Virus record (IMG/VR): IMGVR_UViG_3300037540_000099
Coordinates: 1 to 52,606 of that record
DNA from: a virus
Length of the DNA: 52,606 nucleotides
Direction: 5' to 3' (one strand)
Part shown: positions 14,617 through 23,200 of the stretch, piece by piece
How positions within the stretch are numbered: position 1 is the stretch's first letter
Layout of the letters: the number at the start of each line of letters is the position of its first letter
Made by a program: the position numbers and the translations under genes
The notes under the pieces: generated by a model
What the model saw: the letters and a program-made list of their open reading frames with translations, nothing else
Database searches by the model: none
Told to the model about the DNA's origin: nothing

Positions 14617-16793
14617 GAGGCCACCTCATACTTGAGTTCCAGCCAGAAGGTCGACTTTGCATTCATGTTGCCAGCCTGTTGGTTGCCCTGGTCTTGAATC
14701 ACGCGGTAAATCGTGTTTGCGGGCACGCCCACGTTCGGGACCGTCACGTCTACCCACGAACCAGGCGGCAAGTCCGTCTTCAGGTCGCGCGTCCACTTGA
14801 AGAGCCGCTTGGTACGCATCGCTTGAGTGAGCCGGACAGCCGCCTGCACCTCTGGGTCCCGCGCATCGTCGGCACTCAGAATCTCCATCCACACATCGGC
14901 GATGAAGAAGTCATCGGTTTCGTCCGCGATGCTATCCTCGTCGAAGGCGACGTGGGCTGTCCCGTCCTTCGCGAGCGCGACGATGAAGTTGCGGAAGTCG
15001 TCGTCTTCGACCTCGGCTTTGACGCGGTTGATCAGATCATCGCCCGTCGCCGTGCTCTCGTCAAGCGTGAAGTCGGCCGACGAGTAGATCGCATCTTCCT
15101 CCGTGTAGAGGTTGCCGCTCGTGTCGACCGACAGCGGACTGAGGCCCATAGATCGGAAGACCGCATCGAGCCCCTTGTGAACCTCGGTCTCCTGGTCAAA
15201 ATCCCAGGCCAGCTCCTTCACGCCCTGATCATCGATAGCACGGACCTCGTAGTCAGCCGGGCAGGTGAATGTCCCTCCGAAGCCGCATCGTGTCAGCCAC
15301 CACTGCGCCCATTCGTCCAGATACCAGCGGCCGTTGACGCGGCTGGGAGGCCCATCGCTCAGAGGGGAGCAAGGCCACAGCATGTACTTCTTCCCCTGCA
15401 TCCGAGCGCCGATGAAATCGCGCCCGCTGATTCTCCAGGTTGGAGTGATCCCCTGTTCCCGCGTGGCCTGCTTTACAGCCTTCGGGCGCTCAATGTAGCC
15501 CTTCATGATCGCGGTCTTCAGACCAGCCCAACCTGCCGTGATGTCAACCGGCATGTTCGGCTTCAGATATGCAGCCCAGATTCCGTGAGGGTCTCGCAGG
15601 TTCGCAGAGAACGTCCAGCCACGCCGCCAGGTGCGCCGCCAAGTGAGGCTCTGAAGTTCGGCCGGGTCCTTGTCCGCTGCGACCATAGCCGTCGCCTGCG
15701 TCTGTGTCGTCTTCGGATCGGATCGTGGAGCACTCAAGGTAGCATCGCGGACTTCGTGAACCACCGAGACCAGCGGCCGGTCGTTCACGCTGTCGCCTCG
15801 CGTGAGCGTGATGATTGGACGGGTGAACCAAGTCTCAGGTCCCCCGCCGATGCTCTCTTCGACGCCGACCGTGCCATTCGAGTAGAACGATTCCGACCAC
15901 TTGTACGTACCCGCTGCAGCATCGATGAATGTGGGCCGACTCGCGCTTCGGTAGGGTTCGGCGGTTCCGGTCTCGGGGTAGACGATCTGCGCGAGGTTGG
16001 CCATGCCGGCATGGCCCTCGAATTCCACCGCGACAAGCCCCGCAGTCGGTATCGCAAAGGCGTCGGGCCTGTAGATCCACGGCTCCTTCAGGTCACCGTA
16101 CATGATCACAAGGCAACCATCCGTCGACTCGATCCATACCGAGCGTCGGCGCGGCCTCGTTTCGAGTCCGGCACTCATGGCCGCGACGCGCTCCATGCGA
16201 TCCACCTGTGTCCAGGTCGTGCTATCGTCTATCGCACCTTCGGCGTAGCTGAGTGTCGGCCACTTCGCGGCTGCGCTCTGGTGAGGGATCTTCAGCCGGT
16301 AGCTAATCGCATCCTCTTCACCGACACCCCGAAGCTCGATGATCGTGGAGACCTCTAGCGTTTGGCTCGGCGGGGGCACGAAGTCGATCAGGTGAACGCA
16401 GTAACGGGGGGCTGTTTCGGGTGCGCCTCGCACCGCTACCCCTCGCTCATTGGGCTCACTCCGCGTGTAACTCAACCAGGTCACTGAGGGGTTGCTGTCC
16501 GGTCGTTCGAGCCGCCAGTTACCGTAACGCCCGGAGGTGCCGACAGGGAAGGACCAATCATCGAGCGACTGATCTTCGGGAAGTGCCGTGCCCTGGAGGC
16601 CGAGAAGGTCAAGCCCGGGCACGATCTCACAGCCGTCCAGCTTCCACAGTGGGGAGAATGACCTGCGCTCGGAGGGGCGTTGCTGACGGTCGGCGGGGAA
16701 CGTCCAATCGAAGCCGAAGCCGTGCTTATCGATTCGGCCGAGCTCATCGGCTACATCGAATGAGAGCTCTGCCGTCGGGCGGGTGTTGGCCAT
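14613..16793 (-). CDS. Tail tip/baseplate-hub-like protein (726 aa)
   Basis: Start ATG 16793 (MANTRPTAELSFDVADEL); the 36 residues before it in the open frame lack an SD. The middle (ITAGWAGLKTAIMKGYIERP, then WRISGRDFIGARMQGKKYM) resembles hub or tail-associated proteins that carry gpD/gp44-type domains. The C-terminus ends with a strand typical of such proteins (NTIYRVIQDQGNQQAG). It probably helps close the tail tip. The assignment is by layout and position. Confidence 0.55.
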   Translation of the reverse strand: MANTRPTAELSFDVADELGRIDKHGFGFDWTFPADRQQRPSERRSFSPLWKLDGCEIVPGLDLLGLQGTALPEDQSLDDWSFPVGTSGRYGNWRLERPDSNPSVTWLSYTRSEPNERGVAVRGAPETAPRYCVHLIDFVPPPSQTLEVSTIIELRGVGEEDAISYRLKIPHQSAAAKWPTLSYAEGAIDDSTTWTQVDRMERVAAMSAGLETRPRRRSVWIESTDGCLVIMYGDLKEPWIYRPDAFAIPTAGLVAVEFEGHAGMANLAQIVYPETGTAEPYRSASRPTFIDAAAGTYKWSESFYSNGTVGVEESIGGGPETWFTRPIITLTRGDSVNDRPLVSVVHEVRDATLSAPRSDPKTTQTQATAMVAADKDPAELQSLTWRRTWRRGWTFSANLRDPHGIWAAYLKPNMPVDITAGWAGLKTAIMKGYIERPKAVKQATREQGITPTWRISGRDFIGARMQGKKYMLWPCSPLSDGPPSRVNGRWYLDEWAQWWLTRCGFGGTFTCPADYEVRAIDDQGVKELAWDFDQETEVHKGLDAVFRSMGLSPLSVDTSGNLYTEEDAIYSSADFTLDESTATGDDLINRVKAEVEDDDFRNFIVALAKDGTAHVAFDEDSIADETDDFFIADVWMEILSADDARDPEVQAAVRLTQAMRTKRLFKWTRDLKTDLPPGSWVDVTVPNVGVPANTIYRVIQDQGNQQAGNMNAKSTFWLELKYEVAS

Positions 16794-16866
16794 ATCCGAA
16801 GGCACCTCGCGCGACCGTACTGTTGTGGCTATCGGGGAGGCCCGCCGGAGCCGACCATCCGTTACC

Positions 16867-17169
16867 CTATGCGACCCCTCCACCGACCCAGGACTTGCCA
16901 CCGTCTTGCGAGTAGTAGCTGACCATGTTGCCCTGCCTGCTGAACCACACCTGAAGATCCCTCGTCTCGAAGCTCAGGATCGTTGGCTTGACGCGACTGG
17001 CCACCGAGCAGATCATCTTCTCCGTCTCACCGTCGCTGAAGAGGCCGTCCGTGCTACCCTTATCGATGGAGACTCGACACCAGAGCTTCCCGCCCCGGTA
17101 GCCTGCTCCGAATAGCGTCCCCATGTGCTCCGCCACGTCAGCCTGCTCAAGGTCGCTGCAGAAGGGCAT
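16867..17169 (-). CDS. Small BNR-like tail protein (100 aa)
   Basis: ATG 17169 overlaps the preceding stop (TGATG). The C-terminal MVSYYSQDGGKSWVGG has the S-x-D-x-G-x-x-W of BNR/sialidase-type repeats. The front half is beta-rich with two Cys. A single repeat cannot form a propeller, so it may be a small adaptor. A 73-base gap to the next gene follows. Confidence 0.55.
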   Translation of the reverse strand: MPFCSDLEQADVAEHMGTLFGAGYRGGKLWCRVSIDKGSTDGLFSDGETEKMICSVASRVKPTILSFETRDLQVWFSRQGNMVSYYSQDGGKSWVGGGVA

Positions 17170-20066
17170 CAGACGATCCGCTCCCAGCGGGTTCCGCGTT
17201 CGTCACTCTGCCAGTGTACCGTCTCATTCGCCCGAACGTCAAGGGCAGTCATCTGTAGGCCGCCGTCAGACATTGCCCGAATGCGAGGGTAGGCGAAGCC
17301 GCTCAGATCATCCACCCTCTCCTCGTCAGTCCACTCCAGGCGCGGGTTGGGGACCGAGCGAACGTAGATAGTCCGCTCCCTGGTGTACGTGATCCAAGCG
17401 ATGCCCGCTGCGTCGAGGACCGAATCCACGTCGTCACTTCCGAAGTCCACGTCGCACGCCCACGGTGAGCTCTTCCCCCGCTCGATTTCGATCCCCGAGG
17501 TGCTGCGCCAACCAGGTCCGTCGTTTACGATGCTGAACTCCGCGTCCCCGTTCGTGGCCGCCGTGACGTCGATGTAGTAGCCGCGCGGGTAGTTGTGGTG
17601 CGCCCATTGATCGAGGAACAGCGGGAGGGCTGTCTGCCAGCCGACAGGCATTGTTGTGGTCAACACGACGGAGACGCCCGTGGTATCGGTCGCCGTCACC
17701 GTCACGCTTCCGCCCCCGTCGCTGGTGCCGATGATCTTCAGCATCACAGGACCGACCGTGCGCCCCAAAGTACCCTCCGCGCCCGCGATGCTCTCCCCGT
17801 CAGCGAAACCGCCGAGAGTCCACTGACCGAGCGTTAGGTGAGTCGCCACCCAGCGGGAGAGCCCCAGGCCCAACCAGTTCGCGACGAGGTAGGCATCGGT
17901 CTCCTCATAGGCAACCGGCGCCGGCCAGCCGGAGACCTCCACATCGAAGGTCAGTCCCGAGGTCATCGTCTTCACGACGCGGTTCCGCCAGACCTGAAGG
18001 ACCGAGAGGGTCCGGGTGCGGAACGAACTGATCATCTCCGTGTGGTAGCCGTTGTCCGTGCCTTCGATGCAGTGACCGCGCGTGTAACCGCCGTGCGTAG
18101 GATCGACCCAGACGGGTCCTCCGCAAGTCGAGCAGACCCAGGACTCGAAGGTCAGCGCCCGATTGATCAGCTTGTCTTCGAGGCCGACTGATACGGTTCG
18201 GTGCTCAAGCGGTTGCAGCCACTCACCGGATTGGAGACCGAGGCGGAAGGCCTCCTTGGGGCCCTCGGTCGCGGTGATCAGCTCCCCGAAGTTCGACTCC
18301 ACGGCAGAGCCATGCGCCTTGCCGCCTACGTAGGCGTAGACCGTCCGGCCGAAGCTCCCCTCGAAGTTCGGATCACCCGTTACCCACGGCGCGTTATCAT
18401 CTGCTACGAGGCTAAGGGGTGCCTGAATCTCCTCGCCGCTCGCATCATGGACGGAGTAGAGCTTCAGCGCCACCGCGTCGTTCTCTCCCTGCGTCAATGA
18501 GCTGCTACCGACCCAGCGGGGGAGTGGATCAGTCCAGACTCCTACGCCATTCGGCGTCTCGCGGAAGTCGAACTGCTCCCCCGTCCCCTCGTCCTCCACG
18601 TAGGCTGCCCTCTCGGTGACCGGCAAGTGTTCGTGAGGCCCGTCCGCTCCCCAGGGGCGAAGGCCCTCAGCCCCGGTCGGCGGCGCGGCCCCGCTGTTAC
18701 ACGCGGCGAAGCTACCGGCAACACCCACATCCCACCAGAAGCCGCTGAGATCGAGGGCTGTCGCTGGCTGTACCATACAGGACCCCTGTGAGTCCAGGAT
18801 CGCGATGAAGCCGATAGAGGGTTCGTGGTTAGTCGTGGCCTCGAAGGAGCCGTCAGCACCCGTCGTCGCCAGCGCCACCCAGCCCGTGTTGCCGAGCTCC
18901 GTCTTCCAGCCGTAGATCGTAGCGCCTGCCAGCGGCTCCGAGCCGTAGTGATAGGCTATCCCCTGAATCTTGTAGGTAGGCGCGCTGTAGTCAGTCCAGG
19001 CGCCGGCAAAGGTCACCGTGTACTGCCCGCCGCTGACCGTCTCAATGGACTGCCGGGGGATACCCCCCTGCGTATCATCGTTCGGATGATAGAGCGCGAC
19101 GTGGTACTTCCCCGGGGGCAGGTTCGTGTTCTCCGTCGCGGTCCCGGCGCCGTCGAGAGTGCCCTGCTTGCGGAGTAGGCCGCCATACCACATGATGCTG
19201 TACTTCGCGTCGGCCGGCCCGTTGATTGTGATGGAGACTGCGGCGATGTCAAGCTCCGAATCAACGCCCTCTTCGATCTCCACGAACTCCTGCTTGTAGT
19301 ACATGCGGAGCGATGAGAGAGTGCGCTCAGGCGTCGGTGCCGAAGGCCAGCCGTCTTCGTCCTCTCCCCGGTAGCCCTGGGCACCGAAGCCGCGCGGGAC
19401 CATGATCGGCTCAGTGGTCCCGTTCGGATAGACGCTCTCCACCACTCCATCGGCGTTCGTGCGAAACATCCCCCGGGCAGCCCCGTATCCATCCCACGGG
19501 TAGACCGCCTCCCACCAACAGAGGTGTGAGTCCTGCTCGGTGTCATAGATCATCGCAAGGTCGACCCAGGTATTCGCCTTGAGGACCCCGCCCTCGCTGA
19601 GTGTCACGCTTCCCGGCACCCAGGCCATGCGGAAGATCACCGAGTCGATGTCAGCGAACTCCGTTGCGGGTTGCCAGGTGTTGAAACTGCCGCCGATGTC
19701 CCGGCCCCAACTTGGCGCCGGAAGATCATCGAACATGAGGGCATAGACGGCGTTCCCGTCACCGTCGAGGCGACCGAGAAGTGAGACCGTCGTGTAGGGG
19801 TCGTTCTCAAAGGGGAGAGGGTAATCCGTCTCGCCAATGGTTGCCTTCAGCACGCGGAAGAAGAACTCGCTGCCTCCGTAGATGATCGAACCGCGACCGT
19901 CAGCGTTGACCGTGTTGGTGATCCCAACGACCTCGCCAACCTCACCGTCGAAGAGGTCCTCATGGGCAAGGGCAGTCCGCTGAAGACCGGAGGGCCAGAC
20001 CACCGGCACAGCAGGCACCGGAAGCGTGTTGTACGCAGGCTCGTTGTACGCCCCGCGATTGTACAT
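17169..20066 (-). CDS. Large tail protein, probable tail-tip/central-fibre component (965 aa)
   Basis: Start ATG 20066 (MYNRGAYNEPAYNTLP), overlapping the stop before it (TGATG). The N-terminal 250 residues are mixed beta with W/G-rich segments. A carboxypeptidase-regulatory-like beta domain follows (IQGIAYHYGSEPLAGATIYG, then TTGADGSFEATT). A Cys pair CSTCGGPVW with a later HC suggests a metal site. The C-terminus returns to tail-like beta. It is the longest gene; order and size fit a tail tip or side fibre. No enzymatic domain seen. Confidence 0.6.
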   Translation of the reverse strand: MYNRGAYNEPAYNTLPVPAVPVVWPSGLQRTALAHEDLFDGEVGEVVGITNTVNADGRGSIIYGGSEFFFRVLKATIGETDYPLPFENDPYTTVSLLGRLDGDGNAVYALMFDDLPAPSWGRDIGGSFNTWQPATEFADIDSVIFRMAWVPGSVTLSEGGVLKANTWVDLAMIYDTEQDSHLCWWEAVYPWDGYGAARGMFRTNADGVVESVYPNGTTEPIMVPRGFGAQGYRGEDEDGWPSAPTPERTLSSLRMYYKQEFVEIEEGVDSELDIAAVSITINGPADAKYSIMWYGGLLRKQGTLDGAGTATENTNLPPGKYHVALYHPNDDTQGGIPRQSIETVSGGQYTVTFAGAWTDYSAPTYKIQGIAYHYGSEPLAGATIYGWKTELGNTGWVALATTGADGSFEATTNHEPSIGFIAILDSQGSCMVQPATALDLSGFWWDVGVAGSFAACNSGAAPPTGAEGLRPWGADGPHEHLPVTERAAYVEDEGTGEQFDFRETPNGVGVWTDPLPRWVGSSSLTQGENDAVALKLYSVHDASGEEIQAPLSLVADDNAPWVTGDPNFEGSFGRTVYAYVGGKAHGSAVESNFGELITATEGPKEAFRLGLQSGEWLQPLEHRTVSVGLEDKLINRALTFESWVCSTCGGPVWVDPTHGGYTRGHCIEGTDNGYHTEMISSFRTRTLSVLQVWRNRVVKTMTSGLTFDVEVSGWPAPVAYEETDAYLVANWLGLGLSRWVATHLTLGQWTLGGFADGESIAGAEGTLGRTVGPVMLKIIGTSDGGGSVTVTATDTTGVSVVLTTTMPVGWQTALPLFLDQWAHHNYPRGYYIDVTAATNGDAEFSIVNDGPGWRSTSGIEIERGKSSPWACDVDFGSDDVDSVLDAAGIAWITYTRERTIYVRSVPNPRLEWTDEERVDDLSGFAYPRIRAMSDGGLQMTALDVRANETVHWQSDERGTRWERIV

Positions 20067-20941
20067 CAGGTCTTCGAGAGCTCCTGGTCGCTGCCCCACC
20101 CGTCGTTCTGGTAGTGGAAGTCGATCTCCAGCAGGAAGGCATCGGCGGCGTAGTCATCCCCATCGCTCACGTCTCGATAGATGCGGCACATCAGGGTCGG
20201 GGAGACACTCGTAATCCCACTCATGTCGATAGCAGCCAGGGCCGCGTATTGGTGCTTGTGGGCCACTCCGTCTCCGGCCTGGGTCACGTCAAGTGTGCTG
20301 GTCGCTCCAAACGTGCCGTCGATCTCGGCGAGCGTATACTCCAGTTTCCAGGTCACGCTCCCCGTGTCGGTATCGGAGGGCGCCCAGTGGATATGAGGGC
20401 GGAGCTCGGTCTCGACTGCCCAGCCATGAGGAACCTGCACAGTGAAGTACATCTCCTCGTCTTGATTCTTGTCGAAGGCATAGGCCTTCACAGTCCCCTG
20501 AAAGGTCTCCAGGTCTGGGGCGCTCGCACCGATGACTGCGGATGTGGCGGGGAAGCGGATGTCCTCCCACGAGAGGCCGTCCCCTGTCGTGCGGGTGACA
20601 CCAGTGATCGGTGAGTTCCCGGCGTCAAGGCTGAACTTCTCGTCCATGTGCTCTGCCATCACCAGGGCGGCCACGCGCGAGGCCGCGGCGTGATCGGCGG
20701 CGACCGTCCCCGACTGCGCCCGAACAACCGTGAGCACATTCCCCGCCTTGTTGGTACACTCCATCACCTCCATCCCCGGATCGTCGCCCGGGTCGCCATA
20801 GTTGGCGTCGTTCCAGACGGTCAGCCAGAACGGGGTTGCGGGGAGGAGTGATCCGTCGCCAACCGTCAGCGAGGTCTCGGAGCTGGTGATTACGTAGGTG
20901 AGGCGCGTCTTGGCGTTGTTGAGGACTTGGTGAGTGGCCAT
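20066..20941 (-). CDS. Tail-associated virion protein (291 aa)
   Basis: The N-terminus NNAKTRLTYVITSSETSLTV with WNDANYGDPGDDPGME and VVRAQSGTVAADHAAAS is a domain often found at the start of phage fibre proteins. The C-terminal half is jelly-roll-like (TVQVPHGWAVETELRPHIHW). Likely distal tail or fibre attachment. It is the first clear virion gene after the cargo block. Confidence 0.65.
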   Translation of the reverse strand: MATHQVLNNAKTRLTYVITSSETSLTVGDGSLLPATPFWLTVWNDANYGDPGDDPGMEVMECTNKAGNVLTVVRAQSGTVAADHAAASRVAALVMAEHMDEKFSLDAGNSPITGVTRTTGDGLSWEDIRFPATSAVIGASAPDLETFQGTVKAYAFDKNQDEEMYFTVQVPHGWAVETELRPHIHWAPSDTDTGSVTWKLEYTLAEIDGTFGATSTLDVTQAGDGVAHKHQYAALAAIDMSGITSVSPTLMCRIYRDVSDGDDYAADAFLLEIDFHYQNDGWGSDQELSKT

Positions 20942-20950
20942 GCCCGCATT

Positions 20951-21295
20951 CTACTGCGAGGGGTGAGACTGCGCAAGGGCTGAGGGGTGCGCGGGGATGC
21001 CGGCGAGGGAGCCGGGCGCTTCCGAAGCATCGATGATGGAGACCGAAGGGCGCCCGTCGATCACAGCCACTTCGATGCACTCACCGGAAGCCGTGAGGTA
21101 GCGGCCGGTAGGGATGTGCGTCTCGGTTGCTGCGACCGTCTGACGCTCTGCGCGGAGCTGTGCTCGCTTGGCTTCGGCAACTCGTTGGCCCGCCGTCCAC
21201 TCACCGAGCCAGACGCCGAGGCAGACCATCACGAGCAGGCCGAGCACGCAGAGGGCTGGCTTCAGGATGGAAGGGCGGCGGAGGGAGGTCATCAT
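20951..21295 (-). CDS. Membrane-anchored hypothetical protein (114 aa)
   Basis: ATG 21295 overlaps the previous TGA. A basic N-terminus and one membrane helix (ALCVLGLLVMVCLGVWLG) are followed by a helix (RVAEAKRAQLRAERQTV) and a small beta part with a C-terminal Ser/His/Pro tail. Last gene of the cargo block and coupled to the 302-residue protein. Function unknown. Confidence 0.6.
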   Translation of the reverse strand: MMTSLRRPSILKPALCVLGLLVMVCLGVWLGEWTAGQRVAEAKRAQLRAERQTVAATETHIPTGRYLTASGECIEVAVIDGRPSVSIIDASEAPGSLAGIPAHPSALAQSHPSQ

Positions 21296-22200
21296 ATCGT
21301 CCCGTTTGGTAGCTGCCCGATGATACCTGCATCGAAGCCGCCCTTGAATAGACGGCTCGGGTGCTGCTTCATCAGACCGTCTACGTAGTCAACACCCGAC
21401 CATGCTTCGAGGCCGGACAGCCACTCCGTCAGCATCGGGTACGGTGGCTGGTCGAGCAACTTCTTCGGCAGGATGCGCTCTTCCCGGTCGTGATCGTAGA
21501 GGGGCTTCATCTTGGGCCAGAACTTGAATCCGAGGAGAGCCCCCGTCAATACATTGTGCTCAATCAGCTTCGCCCTGAGCGGTTGGCCACTTGCCCAGTA
21601 GCAGTCCAGGATGATCTGATAGTCGATCAGCATCAGGGCCAAGCGCCCGCCAACGGAGCGGACCATCGCGGCCGCCTCGTCTACGAAGGTGCAGATCCGA
21701 TGGCTGCTTTCGGCCCGCATCGCATCATCATTCTGGGAGATCGTCTGACAGTAACCCGTCTCAGCGTAGCGGTTGCCAACCAGGATCGCCCGGACCTGGG
21801 GCGCCACGTCGCGGAGAACCTCCAAGTTATGATCATAGGCGATGGTCGGCGCCGGCGGGAACGGGCCATCGTTGAATTGGGTGCCCTCGTACATCGGCGC
21901 GTAGAGCACATCTTGCGTGCAGGCAACCTTGTGTAGATCGGAACGGAAGAGCCAGTCGGTCTCCACACCGTTCGGCGCGGTCCCGTAGCCGGTCGTGCAA
22001 ACGAGGATGCGCCCGGGCTCATAGTTGATGGACTGCCACGTTGCCCTGCCCGAGCAGCAGATCAGGTAGAGCGGGAACGGGCACTCATAGGGTGTGCTGT
22101 ACTCCTGGGCATTGCGGACTATCCGCGTCGGCTTGTCCGTCTCGATCTCATGTCCTGCTGCTCCCAGCCCGGTTACGCTTGGCGCAGATATGAGCCCCAT
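21292..22200 (-). CDS. Unrecognised 302-residue protein coupled to the tRNA-synthetase-like gene
   Basis: Start ATG 22200 (MGLISAPSVTGLGAAG) behind GGAGTTGGG. The gene overlaps the synthetase-like gene by 28 bases. It is soluble alpha/beta by eye, with a Gly-rich opening, a mid-segment CCSGRATWQSINYEPG, and strand-helix units LEVLRDVAPQVRAILVGNRY and VGGRLALMLIDYQIILDCYW. It carries eight or so Cys. I cannot place it in any family. Its translational coupling suggests that it acts on the same substrate or product as the synthetase-like enzyme. Confidence 0.7.
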   Translation of the reverse strand: MGLISAPSVTGLGAAGHEIETDKPTRIVRNAQEYSTPYECPFPLYLICCSGRATWQSINYEPGRILVCTTGYGTAPNGVETDWLFRSDLHKVACTQDVLYAPMYEGTQFNDGPFPPAPTIAYDHNLEVLRDVAPQVRAILVGNRYAETGYCQTISQNDDAMRAESSHRICTFVDEAAAMVRSVGGRLALMLIDYQIILDCYWASGQPLRAKLIEHNVLTGALLGFKFWPKMKPLYDHDREERILPKKLLDQPPYPMLTEWLSGLEAWSGVDYVDGLMKQHPSRLFKGGFDAGIIGQLPNGTI

Positions 22201-23006
22201 GTTTCCCAACTCCAGACGTGCGGCTGAGGATCGAGGTTCTGAACGTCTACAGGTTGCCCGATTGCGGACAGCGGGTCAAGGGGATTGGCGGCCGTAGCCA
22301 GCAAGTAGGTCCGCGCGTCTTCGACTGAGGCAGCCTGCATCGCATCCCACGGGACCCCGCCGACAGACTTGCTCATCCCCGCCCCGTAGTCATCGGTGAT
22401 CATCGGCAGGGAGAGCTGCAGGTGCTCGCGCCCGGCCGCCTCGAAGACGGCCTTCTCAAGGGCGATCATCTTTTGGATGCCCACCGAGCTGTCGGCTTCC
22501 GGCGGCCACTCCGGCGCATAGTCCGCGCCCTCGGCGAACTCCATCCCGCGAATCATCAGGCTCGGGTAGTAGTCAACCAGATCATCCATGATCAGGTTGC
22601 GGAACTCCACCCCCAGGCTTGCGAGGTGGTCTATGGTCTCTCTGATCCTGGCCCACACAGTCGGGCCGACCTGCTGTGCGTACTGGGTGTCAGGACGCGG
22701 GCGAACGCCAATCGGCGCCCTGTAGACCTTCGCCGCGCGAATGCCGAACCACGCCATGCAGCCGGCCAGGTCGATCACTCCCCCGTAGTGATACTCCGGG
22801 CGCTCCCAACTGCCGTCAAGCCTGATGTGGAACGGGATGCCCTCGCGCTCGCAGTGGAGCGCACCGAGCAGCAGCGTCCGCACATGGCCGACGTGAATCC
22901 GCGACCGAGGGTACTGCCAGAGGCGCAGGTTGACCGCCTGGTAAGGATCGTGCGGGGAGGGATCGCTCTGGATGGTGATGGCCACGCGGGCTCGTCGGTA
23001 AGTCAT
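22173..23006 (-). CDS. Stand-alone Glu/Gln-tRNA-synthetase-like catalytic core (277 aa)
   Basis: Class I aminoacyl-tRNA synthetase (HUP) fold of the GlxRS type. The HIGH motif is H38-V-G-H41 in SRIHVGHVRTLLLGAL, followed by FHIRLDGSWERPEYHYGGVI where GlxRS has its acidic LRIEDTD segment. The IRG segment is at 152-154, then QLSLPMITDDYGAGMSKSVG with the KMSKS equivalent M211-S-K-S. The anticodon-binding domain is absent and the protein ends soon after KMSKS. Length is like GluQ-RS (about 300), which glutamylates queuosine in tRNA. It could adenylate an amino acid and pass it to tRNA, a small molecule or a protein. ATG 23006 overlaps the stop of the 65-residue gene. Confidence 0.82.
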   Translation of the reverse strand: MTYRRARVAITIQSDPSPHDPYQAVNLRLWQYPRSRIHVGHVRTLLLGALHCEREGIPFHIRLDGSWERPEYHYGGVIDLAGCMAWFGIRAAKVYRAPIGVRPRPDTQYAQQVGPTVWARIRETIDHLASLGVEFRNLIMDDLVDYYPSLMIRGMEFAEGADYAPEWPPEADSSVGIQKMIALEKAVFEAAGREHLQLSLPMITDDYGAGMSKSVGGVPWDAMQAASVEDARTYLLATAANPLDPLSAIGQPVDVQNLDPQPHVWSWETWGSYLRQA

Positions 23007-23200
23007 TTCGGATGTTGCCTTTCCGTCTCCTCGAGGATCTCAAACCAGAGCTGATCAATGGCTTCCGGTGGGGCCTGCAGTATCAGGGCCGCCGTCATGT
23101 GGCGGCCTCGCTTCTGCAGGGTGCTCACAAGGTGGCTGCGCTTCCTCTCGGGCGTCCAGTTCACGATAGCGTCCGCAACACCGGCAGTCTTCGGATTCAT
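23003..23200 (-). CDS. Small helical protein in the cargo cluster (65 aa)
   Basis: ATG 23200 behind AAGGGAG overlaps the TGA of the secreted-protein gene, and its own stop overlaps the synthetase-like start. The sequence is helical and basic (WTPERKRSHLVSTLQKRGRH). It could be an acceptor or adaptor for the neighbouring enzyme because of size and coupling, but nothing in the sequence proves it. Confidence 0.55.
   Translation of the reverse strand: MNPKTAGVADAIVNWTPERKRSHLVSTLQKRGRHMTAALILQAPPEAIDQLWFEILEETERQHPK

Noticed and set aside
14679-16358. A 559-codon open frame on the plus strand
   Set aside because: It mirrors the large tail gene on the other strand in GC-rich DNA, has Arg/Pro/His-rich composition and no SD. 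All convincing proteins are on the minus strand.
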